35,422 bases of DNA, taken from contig JBDKVA010000179.1 in NCBI GenBank assembly GCA_039679375.1, positions 1 through 35,422 on the forward strand, given 5' to 3'. The position numbers and the translations under genes are program-made. This document shows, one piece after another, positions 1 through 8,953 of the stretch (position 1 is its first letter; each line of letters opens with the position of its first letter). Source of the DNA: JBDKVA01 sp039679375. GTDB lineage: Bacteria; Bacillota; Clostridia; Acetivibrionales; DTU013. A model generated the notes under the pieces. That model made no database searches and was not told the origin of the DNA. It worked only from the letters and a program-made list of their open reading frames with translations.

Positions 1-720
1 AAGACCGTTTTCCTGCACACACTGCCAGTACTTTGCAGTAGATATATGACCGAGCGGATATGTGAAATCATGCAGCACCATTTTGGGCATACCTGTTGTT
101 CCCGACGTAAAATAAAGGAGCATAGTATCCTCATTTTTTGTCATTTCGGCACCTGCCGGCTTATTAAAATCCGGCGATGCCTTTTCCAACTCTTCGTCGA
201 AATCATACCACCCGTCTGCCTTTCCATTTACACCAGCGACATATTCAAGAGTGGGAGATTTGCACCTGGAGTCATTAATATGCTTCACTACTTCATCATC
301 GGCGACGGAAATGATCATTTTTATCCCCGCAGAATTGCATCTGTATATAATATCCTTTGAAGTGAGAAGATGTGTCGCGGGTATGCCTATTGCTCCAATC
401 CTGTGCAGGGCCAGCAGGGCATACCAGAATTCGAAACGTCTTTTCAGGACAAGCATGACCCTGTCGCCTTTTTTTATACCAAGGGATTTTAGAAAATTAG
501 CAGCCTTGCTGCTGTAATATTTCATATCATAGAAGCTTATTACCTTTTCTTCGCCCTTATCACTGCACCAGACCATTGCCGTCCTGTCAGGGCTCTTTTC
601 CGCCAGATAGTCCACGACGTCATAGGCAAAATTAAAATCTCCCGGGATAGATATCTTAAAATTGTTGTAGAAATCATCGTAATTATCAAATTTTTGCTTT
701 GAGACATAGTTGCTTAACAT
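1..720 (-). CDS. Acyl-CoA synthetase, AMP-forming (partial, N-terminal 240 residues)
   Basis: This is an adenylate-forming ligase that would activate a carboxylic acid with ATP and load it onto CoA. The reading frame is open from the ATG at 720 to the left edge, so only the N-terminal half of a usual 500-600 residue protein is visible. The start has a GAGGT ribosome binding site 8 bases upstream. The N-terminus is typical of the acetyl/medium-chain acyl-CoA synthetase group (FNFAYDVVDYLAE, then GIKKGDRVM). The ATP-binding P-loop YFTSGTTGMPKM is present near residue 204, which makes the family call firm. The substrate cannot be read because the acyl pocket and C-terminal lysine lie outside the window. 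It follows the XRE-cupin regulator on the same strand with a gap of about 57 bases, so co-transcription is likely. Confidence 0.93.
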   Translation of the reverse strand, partial: MLSNYVSKQKFDNYDDFYNNFKISIPGDFNFAYDVVDYLAEKSPDRTAMVWCSDKGEEKVISFYDMKYYSSKAANFLKSLGIKKGDRVMLVLKRRFEFWYALLALHRIGAIGIPATHLLTSKDIIYRCNSAGIKMIISVADDEVVKHINDSRCKSPTLEYVAGVNGKADGWYDFDEELEKASPDFNKPAGAEMTKNEDTMLLYFTSGTTGMPKMVLHDFTYPLGHISTAKYWQCVQENGL

Positions 721-777
721 TGTATTTACCTCGATTCCATATAAGTAATAAAAATAACAAAGCGAGTTACGACGGGT

Positions 778-1329
778 TTACAAAATGATTGCCAAAAACT
801 TTGCAGGTTTACCGTCGAGCGCTTTCATCCCATGGCTGAAGCTGGAGTCGAAATATAATGAATCGCCTTCGTTGAGCGTCAGCCGGTGACCGTCGATGTA
901 AATCATCAGCTTACCATCCATTACATAGTTGAACTCCTGGCCGGGATGGGAATTAAAATGCACGGTATCGTCATTTCCGGGCTCTACAGTTACAAGAAAC
1001 GGCTCCGCCTTCTTTTGTATGAAGTTATAGGCAAGGCTTTGGTACTTGTAGGGATTTCTCCTGTCTACGTTTACGCCTTTTCCCTTCCTTACCAGGCAGT
1101 AAGTGCGGAGTCTCGGATCCTCACCGGTGAGCACTGCTGTAAGCTCTACCTTGAACCTGCCTGCAACCTCGTAAAGGAAACCGATTGGTATGTCTGTAGT
1201 TCCGCTTTCGTATTCCCTGTAAGTATCAACCGTAACTCCAAGTTCTGCTGCGAGAGTTTCCTCGGACAGGTTGGCTATTTCACGGAGATCCTTTATCCTG
1301 GCTGCTATCTGCTTAATCTGATCAAACAT
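778..1329 (-). CDS. XRE-family transcriptional regulator with C-terminal cupin domain
   Basis: This 183-residue cytoplasmic protein has a helix-turn-helix domain of the XRE type at about residues 7-65 (ARIKDLREIANLSEETLAAELGV) and a cupin_2 beta-barrel at about 105-183, with the cupin signatures HPGQEFNYVMDG and GDSLYFDSSFSHG. Proteins of this build usually sense a small ligand in the cupin and control the neighbouring gene. The ATG at 1329 has an AAAGGATGG ribosome binding site. It sits directly upstream of the acyl-CoA synthetase on the same strand, a pairing common in anaerobes, so I infer that it regulates that gene and itself. The ligand is unknown. Confidence 0.93.
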   Translation of the reverse strand: MFDQIKQIAARIKDLREIANLSEETLAAELGVTVDTYREYESGTTDIPIGFLYEVAGRFKVELTAVLTGEDPRLRTYCLVRKGKGVNVDRRNPYKYQSLAYNFIQKKAEPFLVTVEPGNDDTVHFNSHPGQEFNYVMDGKLMIYIDGHRLTLNEGDSLYFDSSFSHGMKALDGKPAKFLAIIL

Positions 1330-1332
1330 TAA

Positions 1333-1633
1333 AAGACCATCCTTTCGACATTATATTTGTTATCTTACATCACCGATTTACTATTATTGATAATCTGCAA
1401 TGCTATATTACTACACAGGAATAGTAAAGTGAATAGAATAGGACATACTTGTTTATACCTGAGTAATATACCATAAAAAAATTTTATGATTCCAACTATA
1501 AAGCAGATTATTTAAAAGAATTTTGATAGAATTAACAAATAATGAAACTTATATTCATAAATTACGTCTATATTTAATGCAAAATAATTTGTCTTGCTTT
1601 TTAGGTGGACAAAATACTGATAGAGGTGATTAC
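1333..1633. other. Divergent intergenic region, about 300 bp
   Basis: This AT-rich stretch separates the minus-strand regulator from the plus-strand vWA/ABC cluster and must hold promoters for both. I see no pair of hexamers close to consensus. A perfect TATAAT occurs on the minus strand just ahead of the regulator (about 1350-1355), without a clear -35. A short palindrome ATTAT-TG-ATAAT at 1384-1395 could be an operator for the XRE protein, but this is a guess. The open frame that extends upstream of 1634 through this region is not translated in my view, because the ribosome binding site is at 1622-1630. Confidence 0.35.
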
Positions 1634-4390
1634 TTGAGACAAAGGAAGAAGCTTTCCGTATCCATTTCGATTTTCATTGCTTTTCTGTTAATAATTACCG
1701 GATTTCTGCCGCTAAAAGTTTATTCTGCAGGTTCTAAAGCTGATATTGCAATGGAAGTAAAGGCAGGCTACGATGGAGTAGCCAGACTGGGCGCCTATGT
1801 GCCTTACAGGATTTTACTCGTCAATAAGGGCAGAGCTGTTGAGGGTGAGGTGCAGATAGAAATCAAAATTGACAGCCAGAGCAAAACTGTTTTTGCAAAA
1901 CCGGTGTCGCTGGCTGAAGGTGCGACAAAAGAAATTGTAATAAATGCGCCTGTTTTTACGGCAAGACGAGGTGTACAGGTCAAGCTCAGGGAAAATGGAA
2001 AGACGGTCAAGGAAATGGAATACAAATTTATAAAATTGATTCCGCCCGAAATGAAGACGATCGGAGTATTAAGCTCCGATAATGCGGCCTATGATTTCCT
2101 GAACGGCGTACTGATACCCGAGCCAATTGATCCGGCATATCAGGAAAAGCTCAATCTAATGAGGGCCTCCGGACAAATAAGCGCATCCAGCGCCATTGCG
2201 GAAGCAAAAAAATACGGAACCGTCAGCAAAGTGGAAAGCATACTTATACCGCTGACTGGTGAGAATTTCCCGGAAGATATAAAAGTATTCAACGGGTTTG
2301 ATATCCTGGTCATTGGAAATTTTGATACCGGTGCACTTTCTGAAAAACAGAGGAGTGCCATTGAAAAATGGCTGGAAAGCGGCGGCACTTTGGTTATTGG
2401 CACAGGCACAAACTGGAAGAAAGTGTACAATTCACTTCCTGAGACTTTTAGAAAGTTTTCTGTTACAGGCGCCGCATCAATAACTCCGACGAAGGAACTG
2501 GAAGATTTCGGAGAAGCTGTTTTCCCGGGGAATATAAACCTGGACATTGTTACCGGTAATATCGGCTTTGAATTTAAAAAAGCGGAAACCGTTATTAATG
2601 ATAACGAAAATACCGGTACAGGTGCAGAAAATGATAAGGAACAGGATCAGCAGCAGAAGCAGCAGACGGTTTTCAGCGAGCATGCCAATGAGGTTATAAT
2701 CGGTGATAATGCTAAACCGTTAGCCATAAAATATACATACCAATCGGGACGTATACTATTCCTGACCTTTGATCCGGGTATGGAGCCATTTGCAAGCTGG
2801 GATGGGAGACTAGCCTTCTGGGAAAACCTGCTGTTTCACAGTAATAGTACAAACCGGATCTTTCAGAGGGGAAGTGAATATTATTATTCAAATCCCAATG
2901 ACATTTACTACCTGAACGACATTACATCCCAGGTCCCGGAAGACCGGACGCCTCCATTTTTGTTTATGTTTATAACAATTGCAGTCTATATAGTTATTGC
3001 AGGTCCCGCTATGTATATCTTTCTAAAAATGAAGGACAAGCGTGATTATAGCTGGATTGCTGTTCCGGTTGTTGCATTTCTGAGCCTTGTTATAATATAT
3101 TTCGTCGGATTCAAGACAAGATATAGGACTGCTGTTTTCAATACGGCATCCATGATTACATTGGATATGGAAAATAACAGAACGGATATTGTAACCGGTA
3201 TGGGCATTTTCAATAATAAGAAAGGCGATTTGAAGCTTACTTATTCTGAGGAAGATAATATAGAATTTGACGTTGCCCAATCAGGCAGCCAAAATTATAC
3301 GGTATACGCGGATGGAGAAGAGCCCGAAGGAAGAGTTGTCAGCAAGCTTGTACTGAGTGAACCGGTAAATTACGAGCTATATGATGTATCGATGTGGGAA
3401 CCCCGTTTCCTGACGGCTGGAAAGAGCGAACCGCTGCAGGACAAAATAGTAACTTCGGTACAGATCAGTGATGGAATATTTAAAGCAGTTATTAACAATA
3501 CAACCAAATATGATTTTATGGAGGCCTTTATAACGGTAGGATCCAATTTTATATTTGTCGGAGATATTCTGTCCGGACATCAGAAAGAGATTAAAGCGGA
3601 CTTGAATTCCGAAAATATCAGCAAAAGCTTCGACGAATATCTGGACGCACGATACGGCCGTACAAACTATCCGTCCAATATCAAGCCGCCTGAAGATTTT
3701 CCGGAAAAGAGAAGAAAAAGGATAGCAATTGAGAGGCTGCTGCAGGCGCAGTATTCCACTTTGAGGGGAAAGCCTGAAATCGGCTTGTATGCGCTGAATA
3801 ATCAAAACCTTGGATATAATATCAAAATAAACGGTGAAGATCCTGTTTCTTATTATACGAACGCTATATTTACAAGCATGGAATTGAATTTCGAGAAGGG
3901 ACATGAAGTGGAGATTCCTTCGGGAGTCATTGTTCCCGCTTTAGAGAAGTATGTCAAGGAGCAGGATACGGCTGTGCTTGACGGCGATAACGGAATAATG
4001 ATAAGAAATAAGGGAGACATCGATTTCATTTATACGCTGCCGGAAGGAATCAAACCGACCGAATTTTCACTTGGCTTTGATACCTATGTGCCGCTTTATG
4101 TCAAGTACAATATTGAAGAAATGAAAGCGAGAAACAATAATATTCAGGCAAAGATTCTTCAAAATACGTACGAGTATTATCTATATAATAAATCATCGGA
4201 CAGCTGGGAGAAAATCGAGGATAAGCATACGCAGACAGCGGATGTCGGCCGTTATATTGACGGGGAAAACAAGCTGAAGGTGCGGGTAAAAGTGGTTGAA
4301 ATGGCGGAAACCAAAAAATCCTCAGACGAATATATCGAAATGGAACGGCTGGCGTTTCCTGAACTTCATTTGAAGGGGGTGGCGCAGTAA
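1634..4390 (+). CDS. Exported membrane protein with glutamine-amidotransferase-like domain
   Basis: This is the first gene of the vWA/MoxR/ABC cluster. I choose the TTG at 1634 because AGAGGTGAT lies just upstream and the protein then begins with a clean signal peptide (MRQRKKLSVS, hydrophobic core, VYSAG). The 918-residue product has an N-terminal extracytoplasmic beta domain at about 30-135. A class I glutamine-amidotransferase-like fold follows at about 140-420 (FDILVIGNFD, then WLESGGTLVIGTG), with no evident catalytic Cys. Two membrane segments lie at about 440-465 and 471-492, and a large second soluble domain fills the C-terminus. A Gln/Asp-rich insertion lies near residue 345. The stop overlaps the ATPase start by one base (TAATG). 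The function is unknown. By analogy with Gld-type transporters it may be an auxiliary subunit of the ABC exporter; that is inference. Confidence 0.8.
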   Translation: MRQRKKLSVSISIFIAFLLIITGFLPLKVYSAGSKADIAMEVKAGYDGVARLGAYVPYRILLVNKGRAVEGEVQIEIKIDSQSKTVFAKPVSLAEGATKEIVINAPVFTARRGVQVKLRENGKTVKEMEYKFIKLIPPEMKTIGVLSSDNAAYDFLNGVLIPEPIDPAYQEKLNLMRASGQISASSAIAEAKKYGTVSKVESILIPLTGENFPEDIKVFNGFDILVIGNFDTGALSEKQRSAIEKWLESGGTLVIGTGTNWKKVYNSLPETFRKFSVTGAASITPTKELEDFGEAVFPGNINLDIVTGNIGFEFKKAETVINDNENTGTGAENDKEQDQQQKQQTVFSEHANEVIIGDNAKPLAIKYTYQSGRILFLTFDPGMEPFASWDGRLAFWENLLFHSNSTNRIFQRGSEYYYSNPNDIYYLNDITSQVPEDRTPPFLFMFITIAVYIVIAGPAMYIFLKMKDKRDYSWIAVPVVAFLSLVIIYFVGFKTRYRTAVFNTASMITLDMENNRTDIVTGMGIFNNKKGDLKLTYSEEDNIEFDVAQSGSQNYTVYADGEEPEGRVVSKLVLSEPVNYELYDVSMWEPRFLTAGKSEPLQDKIVTSVQISDGIFKAVINNTTKYDFMEAFITVGSNFIFVGDILSGHQKEIKADLNSENISKSFDEYLDARYGRTNYPSNIKPPEDFPEKRRKRIAIERLLQAQYSTLRGKPEIGLYALNNQNLGYNIKINGEDPVSYYTNAIFTSMELNFEKGHEVEIPSGVIVPALEKYVKEQDTAVLDGDNGIMIRNKGDIDFIYTLPEGIKPTEFSLGFDTYVPLYVKYNIEEMKARNNNIQAKILQNTYEYYLYNKSSDSWEKIEDKHTQTADVGRYIDGENKLKVRVKVVEMAETKKSSDEYIEMERLAFPELHLKGVAQ

Positions 4391-5325
4391 TGCTTAAAAT
4401 AAAAAATCTGGTAAAAAAGTATGGCAAATTTACTGCGGTCGACAATCTCAACATGGAGATAAGTGAAAGCCAGATCTTTGGATTCGTAGGCTCAAACGGC
4501 GCAGGAAAGACAACTACGATGAAGATTGTTGCAGGCTTGCTGCCGCCAACCTCCGGCGAAATTACGGTTGATGGAGCTGACATATTTTCAAAGCCGGGCG
4601 AAGTCAAAAGAAAGATCGGATATATGCCGGATTTTTTCGGCGTATATGATGATCTTAAAGTAGATGAATATATGAACTTTTATGCAGGAATTTACGGGAT
4701 TCCATATCGGGAAAGAAAGGGAATAACCGATCAGCTGCTGGAGTTGGTGGATCTAAGTTATAAAAGAGACCTTTATGTAGACAGTCTGAGCCGTGGCATG
4801 AAGCAAAGGCTTTGCCTTGCAAGGAGCCTTATCCATGACCCCAGGCTTATTATCCTGGACGAACCGGCTTCCGGATTGGATCCGAGAGCCAGGGTGGAAA
4901 TGAAAAATATACTAAGAGAACTGAAGAATATGGGGAAGACCATACTTATCAGTTCGCATATTCTTTCCGAGCTGTCGGAAATGTGTACGGTGATAGGTAT
5001 TATAAACCAGGGTAAAATGTCTGCGTGCGGATCAGTTGAAGATATAACGGCTAAACTTACACGTACGGGAAAATTGAAAATAAAAGTAAGGGATAGGGTG
5101 GAGGAGGCTGTAAAGCTGCTGCAGGAGCAGCCTGCAATAGGCGGAATAGCTATTAATGGCGAGGTTATTGAAGCGGATACGAATGCGGATGAGCAAATGC
5201 TTTCTGAAATACTCAAAAGGCTTGTGATACAGGACGTACCGGTAATTTCATTTACAGCGGCGGGCAGCAGCCTTGAGTCTGTCTTTATGCAGCTTACCGA
5301 AAGGAGTGGTGAAAATGATGCTTAA
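4390..5325 (+). CDS. ABC transporter ATP-binding protein
   Basis: This 311-residue ATPase would power the ABC-2 permease encoded next. All key motifs are visible: Walker A GSNGAGKTT near residue 35, signature LSRGMKQRL near 135, Walker B LIILDEPASGLDP near 155, and the switch histidine in SSH near 188. A C-terminal extension of about 90 residues follows the core, as in DRA/Nod-type exporters of the CcmA-like class. It is translationally coupled to both neighbours, with a one-base overlap upstream and an 11-base overlap with the permease downstream. A GGGGGTG ribosome binding site lies inside the end of the previous gene. The substrate is unknown. Confidence 0.93.
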   Translation: MLKIKNLVKKYGKFTAVDNLNMEISESQIFGFVGSNGAGKTTTMKIVAGLLPPTSGEITVDGADIFSKPGEVKRKIGYMPDFFGVYDDLKVDEYMNFYAGIYGIPYRERKGITDQLLELVDLSYKRDLYVDSLSRGMKQRLCLARSLIHDPRLIILDEPASGLDPRARVEMKNILRELKNMGKTILISSHILSELSEMCTVIGIINQGKMSACGSVEDITAKLTRTGKLKIKVRDRVEEAVKLLQEQPAIGGIAINGEVIEADTNADEQMLSEILKRLVIQDVPVISFTAAGSSLESVFMQLTERSGENDA

Positions 5326-6202
5326 TCCGATTCTTGAGAAGGATCTGAAAACAAAGATGAGAGGATGGCGCACTCCTGTTTTGCTGAGTCTGTATCTTTT
5401 ATTCCTTGGTGTTGTCCTTTTCCTGTTTTTCTTATCAAACAATCAGATGTTCAACCAATATGGCTACTCTAATTTTAATCCCAGGATAGCAGTAAATGCA
5501 TATAATACGATAGCTATTTTTCAGTTTGCTCTGCTTATGCTTATCGTACCGGCTCTTACAGCAACTGCAATCAGTGGGGAAAGGGAAAGGCAGACTCTTG
5601 ACCTGATACTATGCTCCGATATTTCCACATGGTCAGTAATATTTGGGAAACTGGTTGTATCTATTGCGCATATCATGTTTCTTGTGGTAGCATCACTGCC
5701 TGTTCTCGGCATGGTATTCCTGTTCGGCGGGATAACCTTCGGCGAAATGATGCTGCTGTTCCTGTTTTATATTATTACTGCACTGATGGTTGCCAGCCTT
5801 GGTATTTTTCTTTCAACACTTTTCAAGAAAAATGTCACCGCAATCATTACAGCATACATATGTCTTGGCATTTTAGGGCTGGGTCCCGTGATCGCGTTTT
5901 TCATATGGGGGACATTTTTTCTAAGGTATAATACCGGCGGACTGACTTATCATCTTATGGTATCCTTCTTATTCCCTTCGCCTGTTTTTGGATTTACTTC
6001 CTTTATGACAGGCAGTCAAAGCAGTATGTTTGGAAGTCTGTTTTATGAAATACAGAACCTTGCCGGCAAAGAGACCGGCTGGCTTCATTATTTCAAGCCA
6101 TGGATGATAAATGGGATATTTAATATTGTGTTTTCAGGTATTCTTATCTGTATGACCGCATGGAAACTGAAGCCTGTCAAGAGAAGAAGAAAGGCTAAAT
6201 AA
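5315..6202 (+). CDS. ABC-2 type transporter permease
   Basis: This 295-residue integral membrane protein is the permease partner of the upstream ATPase. I use the ATG at 5315, which has AAGGAG at 5301-5306; the longer frame from 5273 lacks such a site. The N-terminus NPILEKDLKTKMRGWRTP is typical of ABC-2 permeases, in which a cytoplasmic lead helix precedes the first membrane span. About six hydrophobic segments follow. The motif ISGERERQTLDLILCS after the second span is the well-known conserved cytoplasmic loop of this family. The C-terminus is basic (KLKPVKRRRKAK). It overlaps the ATPase gene by 11 bases. The transported molecule cannot be inferred. Confidence 0.92.
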   Translation: MMLNPILEKDLKTKMRGWRTPVLLSLYLLFLGVVLFLFFLSNNQMFNQYGYSNFNPRIAVNAYNTIAIFQFALLMLIVPALTATAISGERERQTLDLILCSDISTWSVIFGKLVVSIAHIMFLVVASLPVLGMVFLFGGITFGEMMLLFLFYIITALMVASLGIFLSTLFKKNVTAIITAYICLGILGLGPVIAFFIWGTFFLRYNTGGLTYHLMVSFLFPSPVFGFTSFMTGSQSSMFGSLFYEIQNLAGKETGWLHYFKPWMINGIFNIVFSGILICMTAWKLKPVKRRRKAK

Positions 6203-6212
6203 CGGTTGGCTA

Positions 6213-7943
6213 ATGGATATCAGAGAAATTTTAAGAAAACTTAAGCCTCTGCGGCGTAGAATGCATGTTAATACAGGATTGCAGCGCTTCATGGCATGCC
6301 TTTGCGCCGGTGGTGTTACAGCGACTGTTCTGGCATTTGCTTCACTGTGGATTCCGGTTCCATTTCTTTTGCGAAGTATAATATACATTTATGTTGCTTC
6401 TGCAGCTGTCGGAATAATTATATCAGTGATTTCAGCACCCGGGACTAAAAACCTTATCGAGACGGCTGATGCCCTCGGGCTTAAGGAAAGACTGGCTACC
6501 GCCTGGCAGCTCAGGAGCGAGGAGTCTGTCATTGCGCGACTGCAGAGGCAGGATGCCCTTATGATGGTTTCAACCGCTGATTTTAGGAGTCTTTATCCCA
6601 TCAGATTCCCGGCCAAGCTTGCCATAATTCCGGTGATTTCTCTGATACTTACTTCATCTGCTTTCATGCTGCCGACCTATGCGAGGGATTCTGCCAAAAA
6701 GATAGAGAAGCTGCAGAATGTGGTGGATGAGCAGCTGGAGAAACTCGAAAAGGTTCAGGAAAAAATAGAAAATAACAGTGATATGAAGGAAGCCGAGCTT
6801 GAAAAAATAATGGAAGAAGCAGCGCGTCTGGCGGAAGACCTGAAAAAGGCCAGAACGGAAGAGGAGGCACTCAAAGCTGTATCCAGGGCTGAAAATGAAC
6901 TGGAGAGGCTGGATCTGCAAGATCAACTCAACAAATTAGGTGAAGCTCTCAGCCGGAATGATGTGACAAGTGATCTGGGTGATGCTGTTCAGGATGGAAA
7001 CATGACGGACATGAAGCAGGCAATGGAACAGTTGAAACAGCAGCTGGAACAGAAGGAGATATCTCCTGCAGAGCTTGCTGATATGCTTGAGCAGGCAGCA
7101 GAACAGATTGAAAACAAGGAAGTGTCCGAACAGCTGTCAAAAGCTTCGGAAGAACTTGCCTCAGACAGCCTTGAAGAGCAGAATGGTGCATTGGACAACC
7201 TGGATGATGCTCTGTCGGAGATGATGCAATCACCTGGCAGCAGCAGTCTCGGAGAAGCAATGGAACAGCTGTCTCAGGCTTTACAGCAGGCAAAAAGCAG
7301 CATTTCCATGGTGGACAGCAATTTGACGGCGGCCGGTGAAAACAGTTCCGGCGCAGCCGGACAGAGTTCGGGGAAGGTATCAGGGCAGCAGGCTATGCAG
7401 GGAGGCGGACAGGGCAGCGGAAGTGCTGCCCAAACAGGCCAGCCCGCAGGGGCAGGGCAGGGGGCACAGGGGTCAGAGCAGTCAGCCGGTGAAGGCGGGA
7501 ACGCCGGAGCAGGGCAGAATCAGGGAGCAGGAGGATCAGGCCAGGGAGCCGGACAGGGCCAGGGCTCAGGGCAGGGCCAAAATGGCGGCGGTGGCGGCGC
7601 CGGTGAAGGGTCGACCAATGAGGATTCCGGTTATACGGGCAGTGAACAGTCCGGCGGAGGACGTGAAGGCGGCAGTGGTTATGAAGAAGAATACGAGCAG
7701 CTATACGACCCGGATCATCTGGGCGGGAATGCCGATCCCAGCTATGTTACAGGGCAGAAGCAAGGTGGAGGCCAAAGCAGCTATTCCGATGCCGACCATA
7801 TTCCTGTTGAAAAAGGGGCGATCCTGCCGTACAATGAGGTTCTTGCCCGTTCCAGCAGTGAAGCTGCTGCGTATATGGAGGAAACGGAGATTCCCGCGGC
7901 AATGAAGGAAATTGTAAGGGAATATTTCGAATCGCTGGAGTAG
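6213..7943 (+). CDS. Membrane protein with long coiled coil and Gly/Gln/Ala-rich linker
   Basis: This 576-residue protein has no family I can name with certainty; its layout recalls DUF4175-like proteins. Two membrane segments lie at about 24-65 and a third at about 131-152. From about 155 to 390 the sequence is strongly helical and charged, with heptad-like repeats (EKLEKVQEKIEN, ELEKIMEEAARLAEDLKK), and looks like a coiled coil. From about 375 to 500 it is low complexity, rich in Gly, Gln, Ser and Ala (GAGQGAQGSEQSAG, GQGQGSGQGQNGGGGG). A conserved-looking C-terminal segment follows (PYNEVLARSSSEAAAYMEE), and the C-terminal helix IVREYFESLE could be a docking tail. The ribosome binding site is weak. 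It lies 10 bases after the permease and 14 bases before moxR. I infer that it is a membrane scaffold or substrate of the MoxR/vWA machine. Confidence 0.72.
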   Translation: MDIREILRKLKPLRRRMHVNTGLQRFMACLCAGGVTATVLAFASLWIPVPFLLRSIIYIYVASAAVGIIISVISAPGTKNLIETADALGLKERLATAWQLRSEESVIARLQRQDALMMVSTADFRSLYPIRFPAKLAIIPVISLILTSSAFMLPTYARDSAKKIEKLQNVVDEQLEKLEKVQEKIENNSDMKEAELEKIMEEAARLAEDLKKARTEEEALKAVSRAENELERLDLQDQLNKLGEALSRNDVTSDLGDAVQDGNMTDMKQAMEQLKQQLEQKEISPAELADMLEQAAEQIENKEVSEQLSKASEELASDSLEEQNGALDNLDDALSEMMQSPGSSSLGEAMEQLSQALQQAKSSISMVDSNLTAAGENSSGAAGQSSGKVSGQQAMQGGGQGSGSAAQTGQPAGAGQGAQGSEQSAGEGGNAGAGQNQGAGGSGQGAGQGQGSGQGQNGGGGGAGEGSTNEDSGYTGSEQSGGGREGGSGYEEEYEQLYDPDHLGGNADPSYVTGQKQGGGQSSYSDADHIPVEKGAILPYNEVLARSSSEAAAYMEETEIPAAMKEIVREYFESLE

Positions 7944-7957
7944 AGGGAGGTTTCGAC

Positions 7958-8947
7958 TTGGATATTAGTGAAAGAGATATACGGCAGGTTACGGAAACAG
8001 TACGGAAAATAGAGTCGGAAGTATCTAAGCAGATGGTCGGGCAGAAGGAGCTTATCCGCCAGGTGCTTATTTGCATCCTTGCCGGAGGAAATGTTCTCCT
8101 TGAAGGTGTACCGGGTCTTGGTAAAACACGTCTTGTAAATACTCTCGGGCAGGTTATGGGACTGGGCTTCTCAAGGATTCAATTTACGCCTGACCTGATG
8201 CCTGCCGATGTTGTCGGAACGAATATCATTACAAAAGACCAGTCTGACAGCGGAATGTTCAAATTCCAGCAGGGGCCTATATTCAGCAATATTGTGCTGG
8301 CTGATGAAATAAACCGTGCAACGCCTAAAACGCAAAGCGCTATGCTTCAGGCAATGCAGGAAAAGCTGGTGACCGTAGCCCATACAACATATCAGCTGCC
8401 CCAGCCATTTTTTGTGCTGGCGACTCAGAATCCGATCGAAATGGAGGGCACGTATCCATTACCGGAGGCACAGCTGGACCGTTTTCTTTTCAAGCTTGAC
8501 GTGCCATTCCCTTCTCTGGAGGAATTGACTGATATTGTTACCATGACTACCGGCAGCAGGCAGCAGGAATTGAAAGCGGTTACCGATGGCAGTGAACTAT
8601 TGAAGATAATGGAAACCGTTAAGGAAATACCGGTTGCGGCTCCTGTGCTGGAGTTCGCACTGAAGCTTGTGCTTGCTACCCATCCTGAGATCAAGACTGC
8701 GCCGGATATTACGAAAAAGTACATACGGTATGGCTCAAGCCCTCGCGGAGCCCAGGCAATCATTGCAACGGCAAAAATCAGAGCAGTACTGGATGGAAGA
8801 TATAATGCCGCGTTTGAAGATATTTGCTATACGGCATATCCTGCTTTGCGGCACCGGTTGTTTCTGAATTTTGAGGGTTCATCCGAAGGCCTTACGGCGG
8901 ACAGCCTTATTTCAGAAATTATAGATCTTCAGCGGAAGGTAAAATAA
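7958..8947 (+). CDS. MoxR-family AAA+ ATPase
   Basis: This 329-residue AAA+ chaperone-type ATPase belongs to the MoxR group, whose members act with vWA proteins to remodel or activate partner complexes. The TTG start at 7958 is preceded by AGAGGGAGG at 7942-7950. Walker A is GVPGLGKTR near residue 50. Walker B is IVLADEINRA near 112. The sensor-1 region ATQNPIEMEGTYPLPEAQLD, with the following DRFLF, is the diagnostic MoxR signature. Residues 200-329 form the lid domain with YIRYGSSPRGAQ (sensor 2). It is followed at once by a DUF58 gene and two vWA genes, the classic partners. The client is unknown. Confidence 0.96.
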   Translation: MDISERDIRQVTETVRKIESEVSKQMVGQKELIRQVLICILAGGNVLLEGVPGLGKTRLVNTLGQVMGLGFSRIQFTPDLMPADVVGTNIITKDQSDSGMFKFQQGPIFSNIVLADEINRATPKTQSAMLQAMQEKLVTVAHTTYQLPQPFFVLATQNPIEMEGTYPLPEAQLDRFLFKLDVPFPSLEELTDIVTMTTGSRQQELKAVTDGSELLKIMETVKEIPVAAPVLEFALKLVLATHPEIKTAPDITKKYIRYGSSPRGAQAIIATAKIRAVLDGRYNAAFEDICYTAYPALRHRLFLNFEGSSEGLTADSLISEIIDLQRKVK

Positions 8948-8953
8948 ATTGAA

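Noticed and set aside
886..1332. A 148-codon plus-strand frame opposite the XRE-cupin gene
   Set aside because: The minus strand encodes a clear two-domain protein with a ribosome binding site; this frame is its shadow.
1523..1633. N-terminal extension of the first cluster gene from 1523
   Set aside because: The ribosome binding site at 1622-1630 and the signal peptide both point to the TTG at 1634.
7336..7905. A 189-codon plus-strand frame inside the coiled-coil membrane protein gene
   Set aside because: It is an alternate frame of the Gly/Gln-rich repeat region, has no ribosome binding site, and its Arg/Gln-rich product is an artefact of the GGN/CAG codons.
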